This document shows positions 8,722 to 17,457 of a stretch of DNA of 64,000 bases, piece by piece. The position numbers were made by a program, and so were the translations under genes. Every line of letters begins with the position of its first letter. Within the stretch, counting starts at the first letter, position 1. The stretch is from JAFNAG01 sp050011535. GTDB lineage: Bacteria > Acidobacteriota > UBA6911. The stretch covers positions 1 to 64,000 of the forward strand of contig JBEKIX010000006.1 in the NCBI GenBank assembly GCA_050011535.1, in the 5' to 3' direction. The notes under the pieces were generated by a model, which searched no databases, was not told the DNA's origin, and saw only the letters and a list, made by a program, of their open reading frames with translations.

Positions 8722-9864
8722 GTGCTACGCGTATCCGGACGGAAAAACCCCACCTGGCTGTTACCGGCGATACTGGCCGCGGCAGTGCTCGCGGCTTACA
8801 TCCCAGCCGCGAGAACGATCACGGCAATTCGCTTGCTGGCTGTGATCCGGCGCGTGGCCTCAGCAGACATCAACAAGCTGCCCTCTGTGCAGGAGGCTAA
8901 AATCGTCCGTTACATGGGACTGTCCGAAGAGGAGGCCATGCTTTATCGGCCTTCCGGGGCCGAGCCCAAGAGCGGGGTTGTGCTGATTGCGGGTGTCAGC
9001 GAGTTAGGTTGCTACCATCCGCGCCTGGTCTCATTGTCGCGAGCCCTAGCGCAATCCGGTTTTCTCGTCTTGACCCCAGACATCAGGATGCTCCGTGAGT
9101 TCAAGATCTATCCTCCGCCGTTTGATGAGATCTCTTTCTGGCTGCATGAGGTGCCCAAGCTGGAAGGCGCCCGACGGCTTCGACACGTCGGACTGGCAGG
9201 CATTTCCTTTTCAGGAACGCTGGCGCTGCTCGCCGCGGCACAGCCGCGGAACTGGAACCTGGTGGCTTATGTCCTGGGGATTGGCTGCTTTGACGATCTC
9301 AATCGCTGCAGCCGTTTCTGGTTCGGTGCCGGACCCGTCACGGTCGGGCCGGGATATTATCCGACGCGCTATTATGCAAGGTGGGTCATGATGCTTGCAG
9401 CCGTCGATATGTTGCCAAGCCCTGACGACCGCGAGTTTCTGGAGACCGCGCTTCGAAACCTCCTGTTGCAGAAGCAAGTCTCATCCCCGCGCGCCGGCGT
9501 AACGGGCGAGGGCCTGCGCTGGTATCACCTCGCTACCATGCCCGAGGATCAGGCGGATCCGGAATTAGCGACGAGAATCGGCAGTCAGATCGCGGCTAGA
9601 CTCTACCCCCATCTCGGCACTGACCAACTGGCACATGAGCTCCGCTGCCCGATATTTCTTGCGCACGGCGCCTATGACGATCTGATTCTGCCGGAGGAAA
9701 GCCGCGCGCTTCATCAAAAGATCAATGAGGTACCATCCTATCTGTTGATCAGTCCTTTCCTCACGCACACGCATCCATGGGAGAAGCCTCTGAGGTGGAC
9801 GACCAGGACAGCGGCAGTATTTGATTTATTTCTTTTTTTCTATCACCTGGCAGGTGCGATTTGA
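8722..9864 (+). CDS. Membrane-anchored alpha/beta hydrolase
   Basis: A 380-residue protein with an N-terminal hydrophobic segment (residues about 12-30, TWLLPAILAAAVLAAYIP) followed by an alpha/beta-hydrolase fold. The oxyanion/strand region is VVLIAGVSELGCYHPRL, the nucleophile elbow is GLAGISFSGTLALL (Ser within GxSxxG), the acid is likely in HGAYDDLILPEES, and the catalytic His is in LTHTHPWEK. The substrate cannot be predicted. The start codon is GTG. It begins 51 bp after pgm and may be co-transcribed, though no functional link is evident. Its 3' end lies 82 bp from the alcohol dehydrogenase start. Confidence 0.75.
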   Translation: MLRVSGRKNPTWLLPAILAAAVLAAYIPAARTITAIRLLAVIRRVASADINKLPSVQEAKIVRYMGLSEEEAMLYRPSGAEPKSGVVLIAGVSELGCYHPRLVSLSRALAQSGFLVLTPDIRMLREFKIYPPPFDEISFWLHEVPKLEGARRLRHVGLAGISFSGTLALLAAAQPRNWNLVAYVLGIGCFDDLNRCSRFWFGAGPVTVGPGYYPTRYYARWVMMLAAVDMLPSPDDREFLETALRNLLLQKQVSSPRAGVTGEGLRWYHLATMPEDQADPELATRIGSQIAARLYPHLGTDQLAHELRCPIFLAHGAYDDLILPEESRALHQKINEVPSYLLISPFLTHTHPWEKPLRWTTRTAAVFDLFLFFYHLAGAI

Positions 9865-9946
9865 TTTCCGCACCTGCGGTGGCGATAATCAGGCGTTTGC
9901 ACTTGCCCGCGAGGACAAGTTTCGCCAAAGGAATGTGAAAGGAAAT

Positions 9947-10975
9947 ATGCGTGCCATCAGATTATTCGAGCCAGGTCAGCCAGTAAAGTTTCAGGAGATT
10001 GAAGTCCCTCATGTCGGACCCAAAGACGTGCTGGTACGGGTCAAAGCTGCGGGGATCTGCCATTCGGATGCTCATTATCGATCAGGAATGACAAAATCCG
10101 GGCCTTTTCCCGTGACGCTAGGCCACGAGGTCGCAGGCGTCGTGGAAAAAATCGGCTTCGAAGTGTCCTCGGTGCATATTGGGGATCGGGTGTGCATACA
10201 TTATCTGGCCACTTGCGGCCAGTGCCATTACTGCAGCCAGGGCTTCGAGCAGTTCTGCGGCACCGTCAAGATGATTGGCAAGTTTCGCGACGGCGGCTGG
10301 GCTGATTTTATCGCCATGCCGGAACGAAGTGTATTCCTTCTTCCCCCAGAAATACCCTGGGAGCAAGGCGGGATTCTCATGTGCTCGTCTTCCACGCCCC
10401 TGCACGCTTTGAAAAAGGCCAGGCTGCAGGGAGGTGAGACGGTGGCGATCTTTGGCGTCGGAGGATTGGGCGCTTCGGCAATACAGTTGGCGCAGGCGCT
10501 GGGTGCGTTTCGGGTTTACGCGGTAGACATCAACCCGAAAAAGCTGACACTGGCCGAGCGATTTGGGGCGATTCCCGTCAACGCGGCAAACAACGACCCT
10601 GTGAAAGAAATTAGAAATCTCACCCATGGACGGGGTGTGGACGTCGCAGTCGAAGTGATTGGGTTGCCTCTTACCATGCGACAGGCGGTGCAGTGCCTGG
10701 CCCCGCTCGGCCGCGCGGCCATCGCGGGGTTGAGCGACCGCACCTTTGAAATCGCTTCCTACACCGAACTCCTGGGACCTGAAGCAGAAATAATCGGCGT
10801 CTCGGACCATCTTGCTCAGGAAATGCCGTTGCTCATCGAATTTGCCCGCCAGGGAAAACTGAGACTGGCAGAGGTGATTACGCGCGTTATCCCCCTGGAC
10901 GCCGGAGCGATCAACGGCGCCCTCGATGAGTTGGATAGGTATGGCGATCAGGTGCGCACGGTCGTGATACCGTAA
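9947..10975 (+). CDS. Zinc-dependent alcohol dehydrogenase family protein
   Basis: A 342-residue medium-chain dehydrogenase. The catalytic zinc ligands are in AAGICHSDAHYRSG (Cys) and TLGHEVAGVVEKIG (His-Glu). The structural-zinc lobe shows CGQCHYCSQGFEQFC with four Cys. The nucleotide fold has VAIFGVGGLGASAIQLAQ followed by an acidic VYAVDINPKK, which suggests NAD over NADP. The start MRAIRLFEPGQPV is the family's normal N-terminus and is preceded by AAAGGA; the frame is open further upstream, overlapping the previous gene, but that extension is not family-like. The natural alcohol is unknown. Confidence 0.9.
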   Translation: MRAIRLFEPGQPVKFQEIEVPHVGPKDVLVRVKAAGICHSDAHYRSGMTKSGPFPVTLGHEVAGVVEKIGFEVSSVHIGDRVCIHYLATCGQCHYCSQGFEQFCGTVKMIGKFRDGGWADFIAMPERSVFLLPPEIPWEQGGILMCSSSTPLHALKKARLQGGETVAIFGVGGLGASAIQLAQALGAFRVYAVDINPKKLTLAERFGAIPVNAANNDPVKEIRNLTHGRGVDVAVEVIGLPLTMRQAVQCLAPLGRAAIAGLSDRTFEIASYTELLGPEAEIIGVSDHLAQEMPLLIEFARQGKLRLAEVITRVIPLDAGAINGALDELDRYGDQVRTVVIP

Positions 10976-11033
10976 ACGTGCGCACAAGAGCGTGGCTTCA
11001 GGACGTTCCTATCCTTGTTGTGGAACAGTCCCT

Positions 11034-12530
11034 ATGATGAGCTTGAAGGAATTGCAGCGTTCTTCCGCTTTGCTGGAATCGCGCTTGCTCGGCAGCAGGC
11101 TGCAGCGCGTGGTCCAGGAGGACGCATTCCGGCTTGCATTGGAGTTCCACGGCCCAGCAGGAACTCAAACGGTACTGCTGTCGTGCCGGCCGCATTTTGC
11201 TCACATCAGCCTCCTGCACCAAACGCCGAAGGCTCAGCCCGTGCCGCCTTCCTTCGTCCAGTTCCTGCGCGCTCATTTTGGGCGCGCAACTCTTGCCCGC
11301 ATCACCTGTTCGCAGCAAGAACGCCGCGTCGGGCTTTGCCTTGAAACTCAGGAGGGGACATTTGAGATCGTGCTTTCCTTTCTCGGCGCTCGAACCAACA
11401 TCTACCTCCTCGATCGAGAAGGCGCGTTGCTGCACGCCGTACGTCCGCTCCAGGAAACACGCCGCGAGCTGGCATTGGGAAGCCCCTTTAAGGAAGCGGA
11501 GGGAAAGCCGAAGTCCGAAGGAGAAGACCGATGGCAACTTGTTCCTGACGAAAGATACCTTGAAGCCGTAGAGGATACCTACGCCGGCCTCGAACGTGAC
11601 GAGGAGGCAGCCATTCTAGGACGCCGGATCACGAGTGCCCTGAACAAGGAGGCCGGTTATCTCGAACGCAAGGCGGTCAACCTTCTTCAGGACTTGGGCG
11701 CGGCCGTTCAGGCAGATGAGCACAGGCACAAGGGGGAGCTGCTCAAGCTCGCCCTCCGTTCGATCCGACCCGGAGATGACTCCGTGACCGTAACGGATTA
11801 CGAGAATGGAACACCTGTGGAAATCCCACTAGACCCCAGATTATCGCCCGCCGAAAACCTTTTGGCCTATTTCAAACGGTATCAGAAAGAACTTCGCGGG
11901 ACGAGCGTGCTCCAGGAACAGCTGCGAGCCCTGAGGAAAACCCAGGATTCGCTGGCCGAACAACAGCGCCGCTTGAGCGAGGCACTGCAGGCGACGGCGC
12001 CCGATTTCGCGAAACTGCAAACCCTGGCGGCCGAGCCGCGCGTGAACAAACTGTTGCTGCGATACTATCCGGAACGCACGCCGCATACATCCCGGCAAGC
12101 CCCGCTCTTATTGGGGAAAAAGCCGATCCCAATACGGCTCAGGCCGAAACGATACAAGACCGAGCAAGGCCTTGAAATCTGGGTGGGACGGAACGATGAA
12201 GGAAATGACTGCCTGACGACGAAACTGGCGCACGGCAATGACCTCTTCTTTCACCTGGAGGGCTACCCAGGCAGCCACGTAATTTTGCGCGCCGCGGGGA
12301 AAAGCGCTCCTCCCGATGAGTCGGTCCTCGACGCGTGCGAACTGGCCGCTCATTTCTCCAAACTGAAGAATGCGCGACACGTGGATGTTCATGTCTCCGC
12401 GGTCAAAAACGTCAGGAAACCTAAGGGCGCGAAGCCGGGACTCGTGTACGTCGCCGGGGGAAAGACGATTCACCTGCGTCGGGATCCGAAGCGGCTTGAG
12501 AACATCCTAGCTTCACGGCAGGAGGAATAG
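11034..12530 (+). CDS. rqcH: NFACT family protein (RqcH/Rqc2-like, formerly fibronectin-binding protein)
   Basis: A protein of about 498 residues belonging to the NFACT (FbpA/RqcH/Tae2) family, which binds stalled 50S subunits and adds alanine tails in bacterial ribosome quality control. Order: NFACT-N (MSLKELQRSSALLESRLLG...), a central coiled-coil (YFKRYQKELRGTSVLQEQ... and RKTQDSLAEQQRRLSEAL), then the C-terminal NFACT-R RNA-binding domain (EIWVGRNDEGNDCLTTKLA...DLFFHLEGYPGSHVILR). Length is a little below the 560-570 of Bacillus RqcH. Two adjacent ATGs at 11034 and 11037 are possible starts; the Shine-Dalgarno is weak. The gene is separated from the alcohol dehydrogenase by 58 bp. Confidence 0.85.
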   Translation: MMSLKELQRSSALLESRLLGSRLQRVVQEDAFRLALEFHGPAGTQTVLLSCRPHFAHISLLHQTPKAQPVPPSFVQFLRAHFGRATLARITCSQQERRVGLCLETQEGTFEIVLSFLGARTNIYLLDREGALLHAVRPLQETRRELALGSPFKEAEGKPKSEGEDRWQLVPDERYLEAVEDTYAGLERDEEAAILGRRITSALNKEAGYLERKAVNLLQDLGAAVQADEHRHKGELLKLALRSIRPGDDSVTVTDYENGTPVEIPLDPRLSPAENLLAYFKRYQKELRGTSVLQEQLRALRKTQDSLAEQQRRLSEALQATAPDFAKLQTLAAEPRVNKLLLRYYPERTPHTSRQAPLLLGKKPIPIRLRPKRYKTEQGLEIWVGRNDEGNDCLTTKLAHGNDLFFHLEGYPGSHVILRAAGKSAPPDESVLDACELAAHFSKLKNARHVDVHVSAVKNVRKPKGAKPGLVYVAGGKTIHLRRDPKRLENILASRQEE

Positions 12531-12651
12531 CGTCACCGCTTGTTCCGGATGGCAACGCGAACCTCAAAGACGCAAAGACTCAGAAAATCTCGAAGAGGCG
12601 TCCTTTGAGGCTCTTCGAGCCCTTTGAGCTTTTGAGGTTACTTTTGTGACT
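12531..12651. repeat. Foldback repeat element, copy B (short, degenerate ends)
   Basis: The arms AACCTCAAAGACGCAAAGAC and CCCTTTGAGCTTTTGAGGTT are near-inverted complements, of the same design as the 3.7 and 47.7 kb copies but with a different paired sequence (CCTCAAA with TTTGAGG). The clear terminal GTAACTGTTTAGC ends are missing. It directly follows the rqcH stop codon. Confidence 0.6.
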
Positions 12652-12691
12652 CCCCCCAAGACACCGAAATCCCGCCGCAGCTTCACCGTTT

Positions 12692-12919
12692 TCAGGTCGA
12701 ACAATTGGGAGAACAGGTCGGCTGCGTCGTTGGATGGCCTTTGGGAGTGAAAAGCAGGCACTGCAATCCGGAGGCCTCGAATACATCCATTGCCGGGCTC
12801 TTCTTAGATTTAAAGGTATGTGCGCGGCAGCCGTAGGGGAACTGAAAGTCCCAGGTGATGATGTAGTAGCGGCAATCTTTGCAGGAAACAGCGTCTTGGG
12901 TGCTGCCGGCTTGATCCAT
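12692..12919 (-). CDS. Small Cys-rich conserved protein
   Basis: A 75-residue protein whose core (CKDCRYYIITWDFQFPYGCR, then FKSKKSPAMDVFEASGLQCL) matches a small conserved family with four invariant Cys that databases often misname uracil-DNA glycosylase because of a fusion partner. The CxxC...C...C pattern suggests a bound zinc or Fe-S site. No catalytic motif of a glycosylase is present. The Ser/Thr/Pro-rich tail after GLQCLLFTPK is less family-like and may reflect drift near the repeat. A GAGGCGACGAG stretch precedes the ATG. Function unknown. Confidence 0.6.
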   Translation of the reverse strand: MDQAGSTQDAVSCKDCRYYIITWDFQFPYGCRAHTFKSKKSPAMDVFEASGLQCLLFTPKGHPTTQPTCSPNCST

Positions 12920-13041
12920 CTCGTCGCCTCGAACCTTTAGAACATATATCGGGAGATTTCTCGTAAATGTTTAGCCGCGCGTTTGGGGCATACCGAAAAA
13001 ACATGTTTGCCGGTGATTGGGAGGAGCCGCGATGGATGATC

Positions 13042-14142
13042 TTATCGGCCGTTTTGCCGAGGCGGCGCCGCTCGTCGCTTCGGGACGCGTAAGAGCGCGT
13101 ATTGCACAATTCTGGCCAACGTCTGGGAAAAAGAAAGGCCCGATTTCTCTGCGGATTGCATGAAGGACACGCTTTCCGTCAGATCCGGATTCGGGTTGAC
13201 TTCCAGCACGTAGGGAACACCGGACTCATCGAGCCGGACATCGATCCTCGCATAATCGCGGCAATTAACTGCCTGATATGCTCGCAACGCCTGATCTTTG
13301 ACAGCCTCCTCGATCGCCGGAGAGAGCTGCGCCGGACAGATCGCATGAACTTTGTGATAGGCGAGATTCAGAGGATTCCATTTGACGGCGTAGGTGATGA
13401 TCGCGGGGTGCTCTTCGGGCAAAGATGAAAAATCAAACTCAATGATCGGAAGCGCCTGCGGCGGGTCATTGCCCAGGATCGACACGTGCAGTTCTTTGCC
13501 GGCGATGAACTCTTCAACCAAAACGGGCGGTTTGAAGGTCGCAAAGATGAGCTGGGTTCTCTCCAGCAGCTGATCATGGTCGTAGACGACCGATCCTGAT
13601 TCGACGCCGACGCTCGCATCTTCACGCGCCGGCTTTACGATCAGCGGATAACGCAGCCTATGCTGGCGCGAAATCTCAGGTTTTTTCAAAAGCCGATAGC
13701 CGGGCGTCGCGATGCCATGTTTCAGCAGAACCTCCTTGGTGATTGCCTTGTTCTGGCAAAGATCCAGCGCCCCGGGGCCTGAACCCGTATACGGAATATC
13801 GCAGAGATCGAACAGGCTGGCGATGGCAGATTCCAGGCGCGGGTCACCTTGAAACATCTCCACCAGATTGAAGATGACGTCGGGATGTTCTTCGAAGAGG
13901 AGGTGCTGGAGCCGGGAAAGGTCGTCCTCGAAGTTGAGCAGAGTTACCCGATATCCTTCGTGCTCCAATGCCTGCACGATGGCGCGGTACTCCTCCAGAA
14001 CAGTCGCTACGTGGACGTTGTATACCGGGGTAAAACCGAGGGTGGCTGGATCGATCTCGCGAAGCTTCTCGTACTGATCCTCTTCTGTATTGTTGTAAAC
14101 CACCGCCACAAAAGTCGGCTTGTCCTGCAAGTGCTGGCTCAT
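13042..14142 (-). CDS. D-alanine--D-alanine ligase family (ATP-grasp) protein
   Basis: A 366-residue ATP-grasp enzyme. The N-terminal part has FEEHPDVIFNLVEMFQGD and IPYTGSGPGALDLCQNKAITKEVLLKHGI, the Ddl-type pattern. The ATP-grasp core shows RYPLIVKPAREDASVGVE and VLVEEFIAGKELHVSILG, and the metal site is ARIDVRLDESGVPYVLEVNPNPDL. It is longer than housekeeping Ddl (about 310) and isolated from murein genes, so it could be a paralogue acting on another dipeptide or an amino-acid ligase. Transcribed away from ffs. Confidence 0.8.
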   Translation of the reverse strand: MSQHLQDKPTFVAVVYNNTEEDQYEKLREIDPATLGFTPVYNVHVATVLEEYRAIVQALEHEGYRVTLLNFEDDLSRLQHLLFEEHPDVIFNLVEMFQGDPRLESAIASLFDLCDIPYTGSGPGALDLCQNKAITKEVLLKHGIATPGYRLLKKPEISRQHRLRYPLIVKPAREDASVGVESGSVVYDHDQLLERTQLIFATFKPPVLVEEFIAGKELHVSILGNDPPQALPIIEFDFSSLPEEHPAIITYAVKWNPLNLAYHKVHAICPAQLSPAIEEAVKDQALRAYQAVNCRDYARIDVRLDESGVPYVLEVNPNPDLTESVSFMQSAEKSGLSFSQTLARIVQYALLRVPKRRAAPPRQNGR

Positions 14143-14243
14143 GAGCGCATTTATTTACTACAGCACGTGCTGACTGATCAAGCGTTCTCTCTTGTCTCGC
14201 TTCGGCCGGTATCGTAACATAGTATCTCGGTAAGTGCATTAGC

Positions 14244-14344
14244 GGGCCTCGGGCCCTGTGCAATATAACCCTCGAACCATGTCAGGTCCGGAAGGAAGCA
14301 GCATTAAGAGGCCAGTTATATGTGCCGCAGGTTCCCCGAGGCCC
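14244..14344 (+). ncRNA. ffs: SRP RNA, small bacterial type (4.5S RNA)
   Basis: About 101 nt. The universally conserved apical loop motif GTCAGGTCCGGAAGGAAGCA is present at 14281-14300. The 5' end GGGCCTCGGG pairs with CCCCGAGGCCC at the 3' end, and internal strands (TATAAC with GTTATA, CCTC with GAGG) close the hairpin. It lacks an Alu domain, as expected of the short form. It lies just upstream of dnaX, the position it occupies in many bacteria. The exact ends are set by the terminal pairing and could be off by a few bases. Confidence 0.93.
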
Positions 14345-14374
14345 GGCCCTTTTCCCGATGCAATCAGCCCGTTT

Positions 14375-14472
14375 AGTCCTTTTTGGAGATTCTTTGAGTA
14401 CTTTGAGCCTTGGAGGTTTGCTTTTGTCATTAATCTGAAGATACCGAACCCTTGTATTGGCTAAACAGTTAC
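14375..14472. repeat. Foldback repeat element, copy C (right half) abutting dnaX
   Basis: Only the right half is present: TTGGAGATTCTTTGAGTACT, then TTTGAGCCTTGGAGGTTTGC, ending in GGCTAAACAGTTAC. The terminal repeat ends at 14472, one base before the ATG of dnaX. It thus makes up almost the whole ffs-dnaX spacer. Confidence 0.78.
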
Positions 14473-14473
14473 T

Positions 14474-16189
14474 ATGCAATATCAAGTACTGGCCCGCAAA
14501 TGGCGCCCACAGACTTTTCATGACCTGGTCGGGCAGGAATACGTCTCGCGCACGCTGATCAATGCGCTTCAGAGCGGACGCGTTGCCCATGCCTTCCTGT
14601 TTTCGGGCCCGCGCGGCAGCGGCAAGACAACCACGGCGCGCATCCTGGCCAAGGCGCTGAATTGCCACGAAGGAAAGGCGGGCGAACCGTGCGGAGTTTG
14701 CGTCGCCTGCATCGAGATCACGGCCGGCAATTGCATGGATGTGCTGGAAATCGACGCCGCATCCAACAACAGCGTGGACAATGTCCGCGGCCTCATCGAA
14801 GAACTTCAATACCGCCCGGCGCGCGATCGCAATAAGATCTACATCATCGATGAAGTGCACATGCTGAGCAATTCAGCGTTCAACGCCTTGTTGAAAACCC
14901 TGGAAGAACCTCCTCCGCATGTAGTGTTTATCCTGGCGACGACCGAATATCATAAAATTCCCACGACCATCCTGTCTCGTTGCCAGCAGTATGGCTTCAA
15001 GTTGATCCCTTTCCCTCTCATATTGGAGCGGTTGCGCTTCATCGCGAGCGCCGAGAATATACAGATCAGCACGACTGCCTTGGAGCAGATTACCTTTTCG
15101 AGCGGCGGCAGCATGCGGGACGCCATGTCGGCTTTGGACCGGGTGATCGCTTTCAGCGGCCAGTCTGTGCGGGATGAAGATGTCTCCATGTTGCTGGGCC
15201 TGGTCGCGCCTGCCGTCCTGGGCAAAGCAGTGAGGGCAATCGCCTCCAACGACACGCAAAGCATACTCGAAATCGTGGGCGACCTTGCGACAAACGGCCA
15301 GGATTTGCATAACTTCTGCCGGTCGCTTCTGGGCCAGTTTCGCGACCTGATGGTGTTGAAGTCGGGCGTTTCAGATTGTTCCCTATTGGGCATCCCTGAG
15401 AGCATGCTGCCGGAACTGACTGCGTTGGCCGCGTTGTTCTCCCGCGAGGACTTGCTGCGCCTCTTCGACGTTCTTCTCAAGATGGAGGCCGACCTCAGGT
15501 ATGCCACTCAGACCCGTTTTCAGGTGGAGATGGGGCTGATTGAGCTCGCGCAGATTCCCAGGATGCGTTCCTTGGAGGATTTGATCGCCGACTTTTCCCG
15601 ATTCGTCGAGGGGGAAGCACCCAGACCGACAGCTGGTTCTCCGCCGGCAGCACCCGTTTCTGCCGGGAACCGTGCCCCGGCGCCGAAAGACGCGGCGCCG
15701 CTTTCCCCGGATCGTACCCGGACGGCCAATCCCGGCGCTCCCAGCGCGGTCATGGGAAGTTCTGTGCTGACGGCTGCCGCCATTCCTGTCGCGGTGCCCG
15801 AATCGGCGCGGCAAGAGGCCGAAGGCGGAACTTTGCTTGCGCGGATTGCGGCCGCCGTCCAGAAGGATTCACTCCAACCCTTACTGAACTCCGTGGCTGG
15901 AGCCAGGCTTGAGGGAGAGTCTATCATTCTCGACATGGGACCGTCGGCAAGTGAATTCCTGCGAAAGCAAGTGAAGGAGAATCTGGCAGGAATCGCGCAA
16001 GCTGCTTCGATCGTCATCGGGCGTGCGGTCCGCGTGTTTCTGGATGAAGCGCCTGCCGGGACTGTCGTGCCACCGCCTCGTTCCTCCAATGAGGAAGACG
16101 TCCTCGAGAGAGCCAAAAAGGTGCCCGGGGTTCAATCCTTCCTGGACAAATTTCCCGGACCGGTAAGAGCTGAGAAACTGAAGCCATGA
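14474..16189 (+). CDS. dnaX: DNA polymerase III subunit gamma/tau
   Basis: A 571-residue clamp-loader ATPase. It shows the P-loop FSGPRGSGKTTTARILAKAL, the zinc-binding Cys cluster C-(8)-C-(2)-C-(2)-C (CHEGKAGEPCGVCVAC), Walker B IIDEVHML, and SRC/sensor region ATTEYHKIPTTILSRCQQY. Residues about 370-440 are Pro/Ala-rich, followed by a tau-type C-terminal part. The start MQYQVLARKWRPQTFHDLVG is the canonical DnaX N-terminus, yet no Shine-Dalgarno is present because a foldback repeat ends immediately upstream. The stop overlaps the recR start (ATGA), and the usual ybaB/ebfC gene between them is missing. Confidence 0.96.
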   Translation: MQYQVLARKWRPQTFHDLVGQEYVSRTLINALQSGRVAHAFLFSGPRGSGKTTTARILAKALNCHEGKAGEPCGVCVACIEITAGNCMDVLEIDAASNNSVDNVRGLIEELQYRPARDRNKIYIIDEVHMLSNSAFNALLKTLEEPPPHVVFILATTEYHKIPTTILSRCQQYGFKLIPFPLILERLRFIASAENIQISTTALEQITFSSGGSMRDAMSALDRVIAFSGQSVRDEDVSMLLGLVAPAVLGKAVRAIASNDTQSILEIVGDLATNGQDLHNFCRSLLGQFRDLMVLKSGVSDCSLLGIPESMLPELTALAALFSREDLLRLFDVLLKMEADLRYATQTRFQVEMGLIELAQIPRMRSLEDLIADFSRFVEGEAPRPTAGSPPAAPVSAGNRAPAPKDAAPLSPDRTRTANPGAPSAVMGSSVLTAAAIPVAVPESARQEAEGGTLLARIAAAVQKDSLQPLLNSVAGARLEGESIILDMGPSASEFLRKQVKENLAGIAQAASIVIGRAVRVFLDEAPAGTVVPPPRSSNEEDVLERAKKVPGVQSFLDKFPGPVRAEKLKP

Positions 16190-16785
16190 GCGACTATGCG
16201 GAACCCATTGCCACGCTAATCGACGAACTGCGCAAGCTGCCCGGCATTGGCCAAAAAACTGCGCAGCGCCTCGCTTACAATTTATTGCGCCGTCCGCGCG
16301 AAGAGTCAGAGAGGCTGTGCCAAGCCATTCTGGATGTGAAGGAGAAGATCCGCTACTGCTCACGCTGCAACAATTTTTCGGACAAGGATCCCTGTGACTA
16401 CTGCACGGGCGCTGACCGTACTCCGGAGCTTATCTGCGTCGTCGAGGATCCAAACGACATTCTCGCGGTCGAAAGGACCCGCGAATATCATGGCCAGTAC
16501 CACGTGCTGCACGGAGTGCTCTCACCAATCAACGGCATCGGACCGGAAGACCTCAAACTGAAAAGCCTGATTGAGAGATTGCGGGAAGGGAACGTGCGGG
16601 AGATCATCGTGGCGACCAACCCGAATGTGGAAGGGGAAGCCACCGCTATCTACCTGGCCAAGCTGCTAAAGCCAATTGGAGTGCGGGTCACACGGATCGC
16701 GCTTGGCTTGCCGGTCGGGAGCGACCTGGAATTCGCGGACGAAGTGACCATGAGCAAGGCGCTCGAAGGACGCCATCCAATCTGA
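16186..16785 (+). CDS. recR: Recombination protein RecR
   Basis: A 199-residue recombination mediator that works with RecO/RecF in loading RecA at gaps. It shows the helix-hairpin-helix LRKLPGIGQKTAQRLAYNLL, a Cys4 zinc finger CSRCNNFSDKDPCDYC, and a Toprim domain beginning ICVVEDPNDILAVERT with YHVLHGVLSPINGIGPEDL, the standard RecR order and length. The 4-nt overlap with dnaX indicates translational coupling. Confidence 0.97.
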   Translation: MSDYAEPIATLIDELRKLPGIGQKTAQRLAYNLLRRPREESERLCQAILDVKEKIRYCSRCNNFSDKDPCDYCTGADRTPELICVVEDPNDILAVERTREYHGQYHVLHGVLSPINGIGPEDLKLKSLIERLREGNVREIIVATNPNVEGEATAIYLAKLLKPIGVRVTRIALGLPVGSDLEFADEVTMSKALEGRHPI

Positions 16786-16799
16786 GAAAAACTGGCGTG

Positions 16800-17210
16800 T
16801 CACTCGGGTCCTTCGACCCAGACCTCGCCATCTTCGTAAAACTCCTTCTTCCAGATAGGAACGACCTTTTTGATCGTGTCGATCGCCATGCGGCAGGCAT
16901 CGAACGCGGCAGCACGATGAGCCGCGGTGACAATAATGAGGATGCTGCATTCCGCGGGCAGAAGCCGTCCAAGGCGATGTACGATGCCGATCTGACGGAT
17001 CGGGAACGCAACCCGGATTTGCCAGGCAATCTCCTCCAGTTTCTTGAGAGCCATCGGCTCATACGCTTCGTACTGCAATTCGCGGACTTTCCGCCCGCGC
17101 GCTTGATTGCGCACCACCCCTTCAAATACGACCAGGGCGCCGTCCTCCGGCATCACGAGCGCATTACGCAGAGAAACTGCATCTATGGGTTCATGAACCA
17201 GGCTTATCAT
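16800..17210 (-). CDS. moaE: Molybdopterin synthase catalytic subunit
   Basis: A 136-residue MoaE, which with thiocarboxylated MoaD converts precursor Z (cPMP) to molybdopterin. Recognised by GALVVFEGVVRNQARGRKV, LQYEAYEPMALKKLEEI, IGIVHRLGRLLPAECSILII and the C-terminal IKKVVPIWKKEFYEDGEVWVEG with its catalytic lysines. The start follows the moaD stop after one base (TGA-G-ATG); a longer frame would simply overlap moaD. It is the last gene of the dacB-moaD-moaE unit and converges on recR with a 14 bp gap. Confidence 0.95.
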   Translation of the reverse strand: MISLVHEPIDAVSLRNALVMPEDGALVVFEGVVRNQARGRKVRELQYEAYEPMALKKLEEIAWQIRVAFPIRQIGIVHRLGRLLPAECSILIIVTAAHRAAAFDACRMAIDTIKKVVPIWKKEFYEDGEVWVEGPE

Positions 17211-17211
17211 C

Positions 17212-17457
17212 TCAGCCGCCGCTGACTGGGGGGAAGAACGCGATCTCATCTCCGTCTTGGACCCGAGAGTCGGGCCGTGCGAAGTCGGAGTTGATTGCGT
17301 ACAGGAGTGAGGCCCTGTGAGCTTCGAGCCCGGGAAATTCGCGCGCGTATCGGTCGAAAACGGATGCGACGTCGGAACAGGCCGAAGCATCCAGCTCCGC
17401 CTCTCGAATTCCGGTCACTTCGGCGAGGCTGGCAAAAAACAGAACTCGAATCGGCAT
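17212..17457 (-). CDS. moaD: Molybdopterin synthase sulfur carrier subunit
   Basis: An 81-residue ubiquitin-like MoaD. It begins MPIRVLFFASLAEVTGIRE and ends in the diagnostic FFPPVSGG, whose terminal Gly-Gly is adenylated and thiocarboxylated by MoeB before sulfur transfer to precursor Z. Its ATG overlaps the dacB stop by one base (TGATG) and its stop is one base from the moaE ATG, so the three genes are translationally coupled. Other moa/moe genes are not in this window. Confidence 0.93.
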   Translation of the reverse strand: MPIRVLFFASLAEVTGIREAELDASACSDVASVFDRYAREFPGLEAHRASLLYAINSDFARPDSRVQDGDEIAFFPPVSGG

